Source: Blastococcus sp. TF02A-26 (GTDB lineage: Bacteria; Actinomycetota; Actinomycetes; Mycobacteriales; Geodermatophilaceae). Taken from it: DNA of 64,000 bases. This document shows positions 10,005 to 18,589 of the stretch, piece by piece. The notes below the pieces were generated by a model. The model saw nothing but the letters and a program-made list of their open reading frames with translations. It searched no databases and was not told the origin of the DNA. Numbering within the stretch: the stretch's first letter is position 1; every line of letters begins with the position of its first letter. The position numbers and the translations under genes were made by a program. The stretch covers positions 52,716 to 116,715 of the forward strand of contig NZ_QOHG01000016.1 of NCBI RefSeq assembly GCF_003319125.1, given 5' to 3'.

Positions 10005-10151
10005 CCGGCGGACGCTAGGCAGCCCTCCCTGCTCCGTCGCATGTCCGGCCGCACCTGTGGACCGGCCTCCCGCCTGTGGACAGCGCTCCGGCTCCCGTCG
10101 TCCGACGGCGGCAGGGTCCGGCGCGTGCCGATCCTCTGTCCCGTGCGCCGC

Positions 10152-11024
10152 CTACGAGCTGCCGTCGCCCTCCTGCTCGCCGGCCGGCGACACCACGACC
10201 CCGACCGCGCCCGGGCCGACGTGCGCACCGATGGCCGCGCCGAGCTCGCTGACCACCGGATCGCCGGCCTCGGGCAGGGCCTGGCGCAGGTCGTCGGCGA
10301 GCTTCTGCGCACGCTCGGGCGCGGCCAGGTGGTGGACGGCGAGCTCGACCACCCGCCCGCCCGCCGTCTCCACCACGCGCTGCACCAGGCGGGCGAGGGC
10401 GCGAGCCGACGTGCGCACCTTCTCCAGGGGCACGACCTGCCCGTCGACCACGTGCAGGACGGGCTTCATCGCCAGCGCGGTGCCCAGCAGCGAGGCCGCC
10501 GCACCGATGCGGCCACCGCGACGCAGGTGCTCCAGGGTGTCGACCACGAAGAGCGTGCGCGTGCCGGCCGCCGTGCGGCGGGCGGCATCGGCCACCGCGC
10601 GGGCGTCCTCACCGCGGGCCGCCGCCCGGACGGCGGCGAGCACCGGGAAGCCGGTGCCCATGGCGGCCGAGCGGGAGTCGATGACGGTGACGAGGTGCTC
10701 GCCCACCTGAGCGGCGGCCAGCCGAGCGGCGTCCCAGGTGCCGGAGAGCTCGGACGAGAGGTGGATCGAGACGACGCGCTCGGCGCCACGGTCCAGGCAC
10801 CGGCGGTAGGCCGCGATGAAGTCCCCGGGCGTCGGCCGGGAGGTGGAGACCTGCTGGCCGCGGGTGCCGAGCGCCCGGGCGACGTCGAGGGGCGAGATCT
10901 CGGTGCCCTCCCGGCCCGAGCGGCCGGCGAGGACGACGTACAGCGGCACCACCTCGATGCCGTGCTGCCGGACGAGGTCCTCGGGCAGGTACGCCGTGGA
11001 GTCGGTGACCACGGCGACGGACAT
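10152..11024 (-). CDS. DegV family (fatty-acid-binding) protein
   Basis: A 290-aa DegV protein. Signatures are the N-terminal 'MSVAVVTDSTAYLP', 'TSRPTPGDF', 'HLSSELSGTWDAA', 'VIDSRSAAMGTG' and 'VVDTLEHLRRGGRIG'. FakB proteins of this family bind a fatty acid and present it to the kinase FakA; no kinase gene is in the window, so the lipid role is by family only. ATG at 11022-11024. The 147 bp between it and comEA hold two copies of CCTGTGGAC (10053 and 10073) and nothing else evident. It is followed upstream by a histidine phosphatase on the same strand. Confidence 0.9.
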   Translation of the reverse strand: MSVAVVTDSTAYLPEDLVRQHGIEVVPLYVVLAGRSGREGTEISPLDVARALGTRGQQVSTSRPTPGDFIAAYRRCLDRGAERVVSIHLSSELSGTWDAARLAAAQVGEHLVTVIDSRSAAMGTGFPVLAAVRAAARGEDARAVADAARRTAAGTRTLFVVDTLEHLRRGGRIGAAASLLGTALAMKPVLHVVDGQVVPLEKVRTSARALARLVQRVVETAGGRVVELAVHHLAAPERAQKLADDLRQALPEAGDPVVSELGAAIGAHVGPGAVGVVVSPAGEQEGDGSS

Positions 11025-11080
11025 CCCGCGAGGCTAGCCCGACCGGTGGCCGATCCCGCCGGACCGTTCCCCCCGACGGG

Positions 11081-11821
11081 TCAGGCGAGGGCGTCGGCGT
11101 CCTGGGGCGGTGGCGGCGCACCCTCCGGGGTGGCCCCGTCCAGGGACTCCCGGACCGCCGGCCGGGACCGTTTCGACGGCATGTCGCCGAGCGGCGACCA
11201 GTTGTGCCGCACCACCCGCCAGCGGGAGCCCTGCGGCACGACCTCGGTCCAGGCGCAGTTGCCCAGTGGTCCGAAGACGCGCCGGTGTTCCGGTCCCAGG
11301 TCGAGCAGGGCCTCGAGCAGCCGGCCGCTGGTGCCGCCGTGGGAGACGAGGACGGCGACCCGGGCCGGCGGGAGACCGGCGACCACCGACAGCGCGCGGG
11401 CGGCGACCGCTGCGGGCTCCTCCCCACCCCGATCGCGCACCGGCCGACCGGCCAGCCAGTCGGCGTACTGCTCGGGGTGCTGCGCGGCGACCTCGTCGCG
11501 CGTCAGGCCCTCCCAGCGGCCCAGACCGTGCTCACGCAGCCGGGCGTCGACCTCCAGCGGCAGCCCGAGCAGCCCGGTGAGCGCGGTCGCGGTCTGCACG
11601 GCCCGGTCCAGGTCGCTGGAGACGACGACGGTGTCGGCGGCGGTCAGTTCGAGCGCGGACACCAGGTGTCCCGCGGCGACGGCGGCCTGGTGGTGGCCCT
11701 CGTCGTCCAGCGGCGGGTCCAGCTGCCCCTGGAAGCGGCCCTCGGCGTTCCACGCGGTGCGCCCGTGCCGCCACAGGACCAGGCGCGACACCCGGGTGGG
11801 CGGATCGGGCGCGGCGCTCAC
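11081..11821 (-). CDS. Histidine phosphatase (phosphoglycerate-mutase-like)
   Basis: A 246-aa branch of the histidine phosphatase superfamily. 'LVLWRHGRTAWNAEGRFQGQ' carries the RHG catalytic motif near residue 19, with 'SSDLDRAVQTA', 'REHGLGRWEGLT' and the second histidine in 'VLVSHGGTSGRLLEALL'. The family includes phosphoglycerate mutases and glucosyl-3-phosphoglycerate phosphatases; actinobacterial members beside rsfS/nadD are often annotated as the latter, but I cannot fix the substrate. The last 40 residues are a Pro/charged tail. GTG (11819-11821) overlaps the rsfS stop by 4 bp, so it belongs to the nadD-rsfS operon. Confidence 0.9.
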   Translation of the reverse strand: MSAAPDPPTRVSRLVLWRHGRTAWNAEGRFQGQLDPPLDDEGHHQAAVAAGHLVSALELTAADTVVVSSDLDRAVQTATALTGLLGLPLEVDARLREHGLGRWEGLTRDEVAAQHPEQYADWLAGRPVRDRGGEEPAAVAARALSVVAGLPPARVAVLVSHGGTSGRLLEALLDLGPEHRRVFGPLGNCAWTEVVPQGSRWRVVRHNWSPLGDMPSKRSRPAVRESLDGATPEGAPPPPQDADALA

Positions 11822-12234
11822 CGGCCGGGAGCCAGGGGTTCCGCGGAGTCGGCGTCCTCGGCCGCCGCGGGGGCGTCCCGGTCGACGAAGGGGATGGTCG
11901 GGCAGTCCTTCCAGAGGCGCTCCAGGGCGTAATAGGCCCGCTCCTCGGCGTGCTGGACGTGGACCACGACGTCGACGAAGTCCAGCAGCACCCAGCGGGC
12001 CTCGGCCACCCCCTCACGCCGGACGGGCTTCACGCCGTGCTCGCGCAGACGCTCCTCGACCTCGTCGACGATGGCCTGCACCTGCCGCTCGCTGGGCGCG
12101 GACGCCAGCACGAAGGCGTCGGTGATGGCCAGCCGGTCGCTGACGTCGACGATGGAGACATCGGTGGCGAGCTTGTCCGCGGCGGCCTGGGCGGCCAGCT
12201 GAGCGGTCTCCCGGGCCTCGACCGAGGCGGTCAT
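11818..12234 (-). CDS. rsfS: Ribosomal silencing factor RsfS
   Basis: A 138-aa RsfS/RsfA protein, which binds L14 (uL14) on the 50S subunit and blocks joining when nutrients are scarce. Family signatures are '[22 protein letters not shown]', '[17 protein letters not shown]' and '[14 protein letters not shown]', then '[10 protein letters not shown]'-like text near residue 110. The C-terminus adds an acidic, Ala-rich tail. ATG at 12232-12234 overlaps the nadD stop (ATGA). The open frame continues far upstream, but the conserved start is this ATG. Confidence 0.95.
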   Translation of the reverse strand: MTASVEARETAQLAAQAAADKLATDVSIVDVSDRLAITDAFVLASAPSERQVQAIVDEVEERLREHGVKPVRREGVAEARWVLLDFVDVVVHVQHAEERAYYALERLWKDCPTIPFVDRDAPAAAEDADSAEPLAPGR

Positions 12235-12965
12235 CGGGGTACCTCCTGGGGATCGGTGGCCGGCGGTCCGCCGGCCGGAGTGGCGGCAGGGGCGCCGCCG
12301 GGGTGGGGCCGTCCGTCGGGGGACGGGCCCGGGGCCGCGGGTGCCCGACCGTCGCCGGCCCCGAGCCGGGCCGGCGGGGACGAGCGGTAGAGCCCGCGCT
12401 TCTCGATGTACTGCACGACGCCGTCGGGGACGAGGTACCAGATCGGCATGCCCCGCCCGACCCGCTCGCGGCAGTCGGTGGAGCTGATCGCCAGCGCCGG
12501 GACCTCGACCAGGCTCACCGTGCCCTGCGGGAGGTGCGTGTCCTCCAGCTGGAAGCCGGGCCGGGTCACGCCGATGAAGTGGGCCAGCTCCAGGAACCGG
12601 TCGCTGTCGCGCCAGCCGAGGATCTGGGCCAGCGCGTCGGCTCCGGTGATGAAGAACAGCTCGGCGTCGGGACGCTGGGCCTGGAGGTCGGTGAGCGTGT
12701 CGACCGTGTACGTGGGACCACCGCGGTCGACGTCGACCCGGCTCACCGAGAAGCGCGGATTGGAGGCGGTGGCGATGACCGTCATCAGGTAGCGGTCCTC
12801 GGCCGGGCTGACCACGCGGTCGCTCTTCTGCCAGGGCTGACCCGTCGGCACGAACACGACCTCGTCGAGTCCGAAGAGACCGGCGACCTCGCTGGCGGCC
12901 ACGAGGTGACCGTGGTGGATGGGGTCGAACGTCCCACCCATGACACCGATCCGACCACCCGCCAC
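12231..12965 (-). CDS. nadD: Nicotinate-mononucleotide adenylyltransferase
   Basis: A 244-aa NadD that makes deamido-NAD from NaMN and ATP. It shows the nucleotidyltransferase motif '[15 protein letters not shown]' at residues 10-24 and the family's '[10 protein letters not shown]' motif near residue 165. The catalytic domain ends near residue 198 ('[11 protein letters not shown]'). About 45 extra residues form a Pro/Gly/Ala-rich, probably disordered tail, so the protein is longer than many homologues. GTG start at 12963-12965. It leads the nadD-rsfS-phosphatase operon. The 480-bp region upstream is described separately. Confidence 0.94.
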   Translation of the reverse strand: MAGGRIGVMGGTFDPIHHGHLVAASEVAGLFGLDEVVFVPTGQPWQKSDRVVSPAEDRYLMTVIATASNPRFSVSRVDVDRGGPTYTVDTLTDLQAQRPDAELFFITGADALAQILGWRDSDRFLELAHFIGVTRPGFQLEDTHLPQGTVSLVEVPALAISSTDCRERVGRGMPIWYLVPDGVVQYIEKRGLYRSSPPARLGAGDGRAPAAPGPSPDGRPHPGGAPAATPAGGPPATDPQEVPR

Positions 12966-13061
12966 CGATCGAGCCTAACCGGGTTCCGCCAGGTGCCATC
13001 CCGGAGGCGGGACAGGCCACCCGGACGAGGCGACCAGGGCCGTGCGTGGAACGGAGGGAGA

Positions 13062-13105
13062 GGCGCCCGGGGCCGGCCACTGGGGCCGGCCCCGGGCGGG
13101 GCGCC
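13062..13105 (-). terminator. Strong hairpin in the long intergenic region upstream of nadD
   Basis: CCCGGGGCCGGCC (13066-13078) pairs perfectly with 13084-13096 across a 5-nt loop. An outer GGCG/CGCC continues the stem with a bulge. It could end transcription arriving from the VWA/MoxR genes or lie in the nadD leader. No T run is present, so the terminator call is tentative. Confidence 0.45.
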
Positions 13106-13320
13106 GAGATCCTCCCGGCCGGGGACAGGTGCTCCGCGTGACCGGCTCCCCCGTGCAGCCGGTCACCGCCGGACCGTCGCCCCGAGGGACTGCCGGTCCG
13201 GCACCGGGACGAGCCCGGCACCCGCGCTGGACCAACGGGGACGAGCGGTTCCGGTTACGGCGCATCCGGCGTGTCGCGGTCGCTGTGGCGGAGGTCGCAT
13301 GCCGGTGCCACCAACGGGGG

Positions 13321-13416
13321 TCGCCAGGTCGACGTGTCGCCACATCGACCTGTCGCCGTCTCGAGGGGTCGCCATCTCGACGGGTCGACCCGTCCCCGGG
13401 TCGCCTCGTCGACGCG
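13321..13416. repeat. Six 16-bp degenerate tandem repeats
   Basis: Six consecutive 16-bp units follow the pattern TCGCCxxxTCGACxxG. Examples are TCGCCAGGTCGACGTG (13321), TCGCCACATCGACCTG (13337), TCGCCATCTCGACGGG (13369) and TCGCCTCGTCGACGCG (13401); the unit at 13385 is the most diverged. The array occupies the gene-free stretch 12966-13445, about 30 bp after the VWA gene stop. No reading frame in the stretch looks coding. Apart from this array and the 13066-13096 hairpin, I see nothing in it. Confidence 0.7.
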
Positions 13417-13445
13417 GCGGTCGCGCCGGAGCACGCGGCGGCCGG

Positions 13446-14897
13446 TCAGAGGGTCGTGACGAAGTCCGCCAGCTGGGCGGCGTTGCGGCACTCGACCATG
13501 TCCACGACCTCGGCGTACTTCAGCGCCGCCGAGTCCCCGCTCCCCCACAGCCGGCGGGGTTCGGGGTTGAGCCAGTGCGCCGACCGGGACCGCTGCACGA
13601 GATCGGCGAGCACCGGCAGGCCCGGCGGGCGGTAGTTGGTCCGGCCGTCGCCGAGCACCATCAGGGACGTCTTCGGGCCCACGACCGTCGGCCAGCGGTC
13701 GGCGAAGACCTCCAGCGCGTTGCCGTAGTCGCTGTGCCCCTCGAAGGCGACGACATCGGCCTCCCGGCCGATCCGGCGGACCGCGTCGGCGACATCGGCA
13801 CCCGGCGAGAAGAACCGCGTCACCTCGTCGGTGGAGTCGACGAACGCGAACGCCCGCACCCCCGAGAAGTGCTCGCGCAGCGCCTGGGTCAGCATCAGCG
13901 TGAAGTGGCTGAACCCCGCCACCGAGCCGCTGATGTCGCAGAGCACGACCAGCTCGGGCTTGTGGATCTTCCGCGGGCGGTGGTGGGTCACGACCGGCAC
14001 CCCGCCGGTACCCAGCGACGCCCGGACGGTCTTGCGGAAGTCCAGCCGCCCCTCGCGGCCCATCCGGCGGCGCGCCGACAGCCGCACGGCCAGCCGGCGG
14101 GCCAGCGGCGCCACCATCCGCCGCAGCTCGGCCAGGTCGCCCTGCTGCGCCCGGAGGAAGTCCATCTGGTCGGCCAGCGGCTTCACCGCGCTCTTGGCGA
14201 TGCGGTCGCGGCCGCGCTCGTCGGCCTGCCGACGCCGGACCTCGGTGTCGACGGCGTCCTTGAAGCTCTTCAGCCGCTCCCGGATCTCGCCGCGGGCCAC
14301 CTGCTCGGCCATCCCGCCCCGCTCACCGCCGGCCAGCAGCCCCTCGAGCAGCGAGGACACCAGGGAGTCCGGCGACAGGGCACGCATCACCCGGTAGCTG
14401 AACCACGACTGCCCGGACGGGGACGGCGCCGTCTGCCCCAACAGGGCAACCGCCCGGCGGGCGAAGCGGGCCAGCTCCTCCTCGTCCCCCTCGGCCAGCA
14501 GCCGGGCCAGCTCCTCGCGCAGCCGCTGCGCGGGGTCCAGCTCCCCCTCGCCGTCCGGGGCGTCGAGGGTGACCGCCTCGGAGCCGTCCGTGTCCCCGTC
14601 GGCGTCGACGGCGGCCGGCCGGTCGCCCAGCGGCCACCACAGGTCGAACAGCGTGTCGTAGATCTGCCGCTGGTTGCCGCGCTGCAGCAGCACCGCCGCC
14701 AGCCCGTGCCGCAACTGCTCCCGGTCGAGCAGGTCCACCACGGTCAGGATCTCGGCGGCGTCGACGGCCTGGCTGATGCCGACCGGGATGCCGGCGTCCC
14801 GGATCGCCCGCACGAACCCGTCGAGGTGACCGGCCAGCCCGCCCGGGGCGGCCGGGCCGGCTGCGGGAGCCGCAGGCTGCGCGGCCGGCATCGCCAT
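13446..14897 (-). CDS. VWA domain protein (CoxE/MoxR-associated)
   Basis: A 483-aa protein with a C-terminal von Willebrand factor A domain. 'ELVVLCDISGSVAGFSHFTL' holds the MIDAS DxSxS motif, followed by 'FAFVDSTDEVTRFF' and 'GHSDYGNALEVF'. The N-terminal half is helical and charged, with an acidic insert (about residues 120-140), as in CoxE-like proteins paired with MoxR ATPases. Such pairs are thought to remodel or insert metal into partner enzymes; the client here is unknown. The ATG (14895-14897) overlaps the MoxR stop by one base, so it is cotranscribed. It ends just before the 16-bp repeat array. Confidence 0.88.
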   Translation of the reverse strand: MAMPAAQPAAPAAGPAAPGGLAGHLDGFVRAIRDAGIPVGISQAVDAAEILTVVDLLDREQLRHGLAAVLLQRGNQRQIYDTLFDLWWPLGDRPAAVDADGDTDGSEAVTLDAPDGEGELDPAQRLREELARLLAEGDEEELARFARRAVALLGQTAPSPSGQSWFSYRVMRALSPDSLVSSLLEGLLAGGERGGMAEQVARGEIRERLKSFKDAVDTEVRRRQADERGRDRIAKSAVKPLADQMDFLRAQQGDLAELRRMVAPLARRLAVRLSARRRMGREGRLDFRKTVRASLGTGGVPVVTHHRPRKIHKPELVVLCDISGSVAGFSHFTLMLTQALREHFSGVRAFAFVDSTDEVTRFFSPGADVADAVRRIGREADVVAFEGHSDYGNALEVFADRWPTVVGPKTSLMVLGDGRTNYRPPGLPVLADLVQRSRSAHWLNPEPRRLWGSGDSAALKYAEVVDMVECRNAAQLADFVTTL

Positions 14898-15787
14898 CAG
14901 TTCAGCCGCAGCTCGGCCGCGGCCCGCTCCTGGTCGCTGGCGTGCTTGAGCACCACGCCGAGCGTCTCGCCGATCGCGGTCTCGTCGAGGGTGTCCAGGC
15001 CGAGCTCCAGCAGCGTCTGCGCCCAGTCGAGGGTCTCGGAGATCGACGGCGACTTCTTCAGCTCCAGCGCCCGCAGCGCCCGGATGGTCCGCACCAGCTG
15101 CTCGGCCAGACCCGGCGCGAGGTCGGGCACCCGCGACAGCACGATCTCCCGCTCCCGCTCGGCGCTCGGGTAGTCCAGCGACAGGTACAGGCACCGGCGC
15201 TTGAGCGCCTCGGACAGCTCCCGGGTGGCGTTCGAGGTGAGGACGACGGTCGGCCGGCGGGTGGCCACCACCGTGCCGAGCTCGGGGATCGTCACCTGGA
15301 AGTCGCTGAGCACCTCCAGCAGCAGGCCCTCGACCTCGACGTCGGCCTTGTCGGTCTCGTCGATGAGCAGCACGGTCGGCTCGGTCCGCCGGATCGCGGT
15401 GAGCAGCGGCCGCGACAGCAGGAACTCCTCGCCGAAGATGTCGTCGTGGACGCTGTGCCAGTCCGCGCCGTCCGCCGAGGCCTGCGACGCCTGGATCCGC
15501 AGCAGCTGCTTCTTGTAGTTCCACTCGTAGAGCGCCCGCGCCTCGTCGAGGCCCTCGTAGCACTGCAGCCGGATCAGCTCGGCGTCCGTGGCGGCGGCCA
15601 GCGCCTTGGCCAGCTCGGTCTTGCCGGTGCCGGCCGGGCCCTCCACCAGCAGCGGCTTGCCCAGCCGGTCGGCGAGGAAGACGGTCGTGGCGATCTGCTT
15701 GTCCGTCAGGTAGCCCGCCGCCGACAGCCGCTTGGCGACGTCGGAGACCGAGGAGAACTGCGGGAGCTGCGTCGGCGGGCGGGGCAT
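14897..15787 (-). CDS. MoxR-type AAA ATPase
   Basis: A 296-aa AAA+ ATPase. Walker A is 'GPAGTGKTELAKAL' near residue 45, Walker B is 'VLLIDETDKA', sensor 1 is 'VVLTSNATRELSEALKRR', and 'ILRIQASQAS'-type MoxR/CoxD inserts are present. The ATG at 15785-15787 gives full family length; the open frame upstream belongs to the shadow of proA. Together with the overlapping VWA gene it forms a MoxR-VWA chaperone pair. No obvious client (CO dehydrogenase, methanol dehydrogenase, gas vesicle) is near. Function beyond ATPase chaperone is unassigned. Confidence 0.9.
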   Translation of the reverse strand: MPRPPTQLPQFSSVSDVAKRLSAAGYLTDKQIATTVFLADRLGKPLLVEGPAGTGKTELAKALAAATDAELIRLQCYEGLDEARALYEWNYKKQLLRIQASQASADGADWHSVHDDIFGEEFLLSRPLLTAIRRTEPTVLLIDETDKADVEVEGLLLEVLSDFQVTIPELGTVVATRRPTVVLTSNATRELSEALKRRCLYLSLDYPSAEREREIVLSRVPDLAPGLAEQLVRTIRALRALELKKSPSISETLDWAQTLLELGLDTLDETAIGETLGVVLKHASDQERAAAELRLN

Positions 15788-15810
15788 GGTTCTCCAAACG
15801 GGGAGGGACG

Positions 15811-17070
15811 TCAGCGGGTGTGACCGTCTCCGGTGACGACGTAGGTGGTCGAGGTCAGCTCCGGCAGGCCGAGCGGGCCGCGGGCGTGGAGCTTCTGCGT
15901 GGAGATGCCGATCTCGGCGCCGAAGCCGAACTCGCCGCCGTCGGTGAACCGGGTCGAGGCGTTCACCATGACGGCCGCGGCGTCCACGCCGGCGGTGAAC
16001 TCGGCGATGGCCCGGGCGGAGTCGGCGACGATCGCCTCGGTGTGCCCGCTCCCCCACTGCGCGATGTGCTCCAGCGCCTGGGGCAGGTCGTCGACGACGC
16101 GCACCGCCATGTCCATCGACAGGTACTCGGTGGCCCAGTCCTCGTCGGTCGCCGGGACGACGACCGTGCCCTCGGCGGACCGGACGGCGTCGTCGTCCCC
16201 GTGCAGCGCGACGCCGGCCTGACCGAGGGCGGACAGCAGCCGCGGCAGCGCCGGGAAGTCCCGGTGCACCAGGAGCGTCTCCGCGGAGTTGCACACGCTG
16301 ACCCGGTGGGTCTTGGAGTTCAGCACGATCGCCTCGGCCATCGCCGGGTCGGCCGAGGCGTCGACGTACACGTGCACGTTGCCGACGCCGGTCTCGATCA
16401 CCGGCACCGTGGCCTCCATGACGACCCGCTGGATGAGCGAGGCGCCGCCGCGCGGGATCACCACGTCGACGAAACCGCGGGCGCTGAGCAGCTCCCCGAC
16501 CGAGGCCCGCTCGGCGGGCAGCAGCTCGATCGACCCGGCCGGCAGCCCGGCCTTCTCCGCGGCCTCGGTGAGGACGGCGACCAGCGCGGTGTTGGTGCCG
16601 AAGGCCGACGCCGACCCCCGCAGCAGGGCCGCGTTGCCGCTCTTCAGGCACAGACCCGCGGCGTCCACGGTCACGTTGGGCCGCGCCTCGTAGACGATCC
16701 CGACCACCCCGAAGGGCACCCGGACCTGACGCAGCTGCAGGCCGTTGGGCAGCCGGGACCCGCGGACGACGTCCCCGACCGGGTCGGGCAGCGCGACCAG
16801 CTCGAGCAGCGCCCCGGCCACGCCGGCGACCCGTCCGGCGTCGAGCCGCAGCCGGTCGAGCACGGACTCCGGGGTGCCCTGGGCCGCCGCGGCGGCGACG
16901 TCGGCGGCGTTCGCGGCCAGGATCTCGTCGGTGCGCTCGACCAGCGCGTCGGCCATCGCGGAGAGAGCGGCGTCCTTGACGTCGGTCGGCAGCGTGCGCA
17001 GCACCCGGGAGGCGGCGCGGGCACGCAGTGCGGCGGCCCCGATCAGCGGCAGGGAGGCGACGTCGGACAC
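15811..17070 (-). CDS. proA: Gamma-glutamyl phosphate reductase
   Basis: A 419-aa enzyme that reduces gamma-glutamyl phosphate to glutamate semialdehyde in proline synthesis. Family signatures include '[19 protein letters not shown]', '[12 protein letters not shown]', '[10 protein letters not shown]', the catalytic-cysteine region '[14 protein letters not shown]' and '[22 protein letters not shown]'. GTG at 17068-17070 gives the standard length. proB, its pathway partner, lies 2.8 kb away on the same strand rather than adjacent, so the two are probably separate transcripts. Confidence 0.96.
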   Translation of the reverse strand: MSDVASLPLIGAAALRARAASRVLRTLPTDVKDAALSAMADALVERTDEILAANAADVAAAAAQGTPESVLDRLRLDAGRVAGVAGALLELVALPDPVGDVVRGSRLPNGLQLRQVRVPFGVVGIVYEARPNVTVDAAGLCLKSGNAALLRGSASAFGTNTALVAVLTEAAEKAGLPAGSIELLPAERASVGELLSARGFVDVVIPRGGASLIQRVVMEATVPVIETGVGNVHVYVDASADPAMAEAIVLNSKTHRVSVCNSAETLLVHRDFPALPRLLSALGQAGVALHGDDDAVRSAEGTVVVPATDEDWATEYLSMDMAVRVVDDLPQALEHIAQWGSGHTEAIVADSARAIAEFTAGVDAAAVMVNASTRFTDGGEFGFGAEIGISTQKLHARGPLGLPELTSTTYVVTGDGHTR

Positions 17071-17110
17071 GCCCGCGAGGGTAGCGCGGGGGATCCTCAG
17101 CCCGGACCGC

Positions 17111-17551
17111 TCAACGCCAGGGGTCGGTGACCTCACGCAACCGGGTGAGCGCCTCCCGCAGCGCGCGGGTGGACTCCTCCCCCAGGTGCGCGGTCCACTC
17201 CGCCTCCACCTCGACCTCCACCCGGCGGGCGACGGCGACGGCGGCCCGTCCGCGCTCGGCGAAGCACACCAGACGGGCCCGGCCGTCGGTCGGATCGGGG
17301 ACCCGGCGGACGTACCCCGCCTTCTCCAGCTGCTCGACCAGGAAGCCCGCCGTCTGCTTGGTGACCTGCGCCTGCGCCGCCAGGTCGGTCAGCCTGGTGC
17401 CGTCCTCGCCGATCCGCGCGGCGATCCGGCCCTGGGCCAGGGTGATGTCGTCGAAGCCGGCCTCGTTGAGCGCGGCCAGCACGCGCGACTCCAGGGCCCG
17501 GTAGGGGAAGAAGCAGAGCAGTCCCAGGTTGGGCTCGACGGTCACGCGCAC
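17111..17551 (-). CDS. MarR-family transcriptional regulator
   Basis: A 146-aa winged-helix regulator. '[36 protein letters not shown]' is the recognition helix plus wing, ending 'DGRARLV' as in MarR proteins. An N-terminal dimer helix and a C-terminal long helix flank it. It is divergent from a DinB-like gene and separated from it by 63 bp that contain a perfect palindrome, so it probably controls that gene and itself. The start is GTG at 17549-17551, with another GTG two codons in. The ligand is unknown. Confidence 0.88.
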   Translation of the reverse strand: MRVTVEPNLGLLCFFPYRALESRVLAALNEAGFDDITLAQGRIAARIGEDGTRLTDLAAQAQVTKQTAGFLVEQLEKAGYVRRVPDPTDGRARLVCFAERGRAAVAVARRVEVEVEAEWTAHLGEESTRALREALTRLREVTDPWR

Positions 17552-17584
17552 CTCTTGACGATGGTCAGTTTCCCTGATGAGACT

Positions 17585-17599
17585 GTCAGTCTAACTGAC
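17585..17599. promoter_or_regulatory. Palindromic operator in the MarR/DinB-like divergent promoter
   Basis: GTCAGT-CTA-ACTGAC is a perfect 6-3-6 inverted repeat centred between the two divergent starts (17551 and 17615). Position and symmetry fit a MarR dimer site. The assignment is inference. Confidence 0.6.
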
Positions 17600-17614
17600 G
17601 ACCTGGGGGCAGCC

Positions 17615-18277
17615 ATGGACGTGGAGACGATCTGGCGGACGATCGACGCCGAGCGCGCGAGCCTGGCCGGCCTCGTCGAGGACCTGGCGCCGAGCGAATG
17701 GGAGACCCCGTCGCTGTGCGAGGCCTGGCGGGTGGGCGACGTCGCCACCCATCTCACCCAGGCGCACATGGGTCTGTGGGACGCCGCCGTGGCCGGGATC
17801 CGGGCCGGCGGCAGCTTCGACCGCATGATCCGCGACTCGGCGCTGCGGGCGCGAGGGCGGTCACCGCAGGAGTGCGCCGCCCGGCTGCGCGCGATGGTGG
17901 GCTCCCGCCGGATGGCGCCGTTCCTCCGGCCGGTCCAGCCGCTGCTCGACGTCCTCGTGCACGGGCAGGACATCGCCGTCCCGCTGGGCCGGACGCGGCC
18001 CATGCCGCCGGAGGCCTCCGCGGCCGCGGCGCGAGCGGCCTGGGCGACGAGCTTCCCGTTCGGCGCCCGCCGCCGGCTCGCCGGCTACCGGCTGATCGCG
18101 GACGACGCCGACCTCACCCTCGGCGAGGGTCCGGCGCCGGCCCACGGCCCTGCCGGCGCCGTCCTGCTCCTGCTGACGGGGCGGACGGCGACGGCCCTGC
18201 AGCGTCTCGAGGGTGACGGCGCGCTCGAGCTCGCGGCGGCGACCGGCCGCCGCGACGGCACGAGGAGGACGACATGA
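17615..18277 (+). CDS. Maleylpyruvate-isomerase/DinB-like (TIGR03083-type) protein
   Basis: A 220-aa protein of the mycothiol-dependent maleylpyruvate isomerase / DinB-like four-helix group. The N-terminal pattern 'IWRTIDAERASLAGLVEDL', 'WETPSLCEAWRVGDVATHLTQAHMG' contains a likely metal-binding histidine, and 'LVHGQDIAVPLGR' gives the second typical motif. Members conjugate small electrophiles to mycothiol. ATG at 17615; the stop overlaps the next ATG by 4 bp. Divergent regulation by the MarR protein is likely. Confidence 0.82.
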   Translation: MDVETIWRTIDAERASLAGLVEDLAPSEWETPSLCEAWRVGDVATHLTQAHMGLWDAAVAGIRAGGSFDRMIRDSALRARGRSPQECAARLRAMVGSRRMAPFLRPVQPLLDVLVHGQDIAVPLGRTRPMPPEASAAAARAAWATSFPFGARRRLAGYRLIADDADLTLGEGPAPAHGPAGAVLLLLTGRTATALQRLEGDGALELAAATGRRDGTRRTT

Positions 18278-18582
18278 CCTGGGGCGTGGTGGAGGACGTC
18301 CGCGGCCTGCCGATCGAGGTCTACGACGCCGCACACCGGGAGCTGCTGCGGCGGAGCGGCGGCACCGTGGAGGGCCTGCTCGTGCATGTGGCCCGGCGGA
18401 CCGACGACGGCGTCCAGGTGATCGAGGTGTGGCGGTCGCAGGAGGACCACGAGCGCGCCGGCCGCGAGATCGTCGGGCCGGTGCTGGCCGGGGTCCTTGC
18501 CGGCGCCTCGCCGCCCAGGGCCGTCGTCACCCCGTTCGAGGTCAGGGGGCTGGTCCTCCCGGCCGCCGGGGTCACGATCTGA
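18274..18582 (+). CDS. Small conserved-looking protein, possibly ABM-like
   Basis: A 102-aa protein whose ATG overlaps the upstream stop (ATGA), so it is translationally coupled to the DinB-like enzyme. Segments 'EGLLVHVARRTDDGVQVIEVWRSQEDHERA' resemble a small ferredoxin-like barrel (strand, strand, helix), similar to monooxygenase-like or stress-responsive dimeric barrels, but no decisive motif is present. I do not assign a reaction. It ends 7 bp before the convergent next gene. Confidence 0.7.
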   Translation: MTWGVVEDVRGLPIEVYDAAHRELLRRSGGTVEGLLVHVARRTDDGVQVIEVWRSQEDHERAGREIVGPVLAGVLAGASPPRAVVTPFEVRGLVLPAAGVTI

Positions 18583-18589
18583 CCGCCCC

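Noticed and set aside
10053..10081. Two CCTGTGGAC repeats as DnaA boxes
   Set aside because: Only one resembles the consensus, spacing is ordinary and no replication gene is near; origin activity is not supported.
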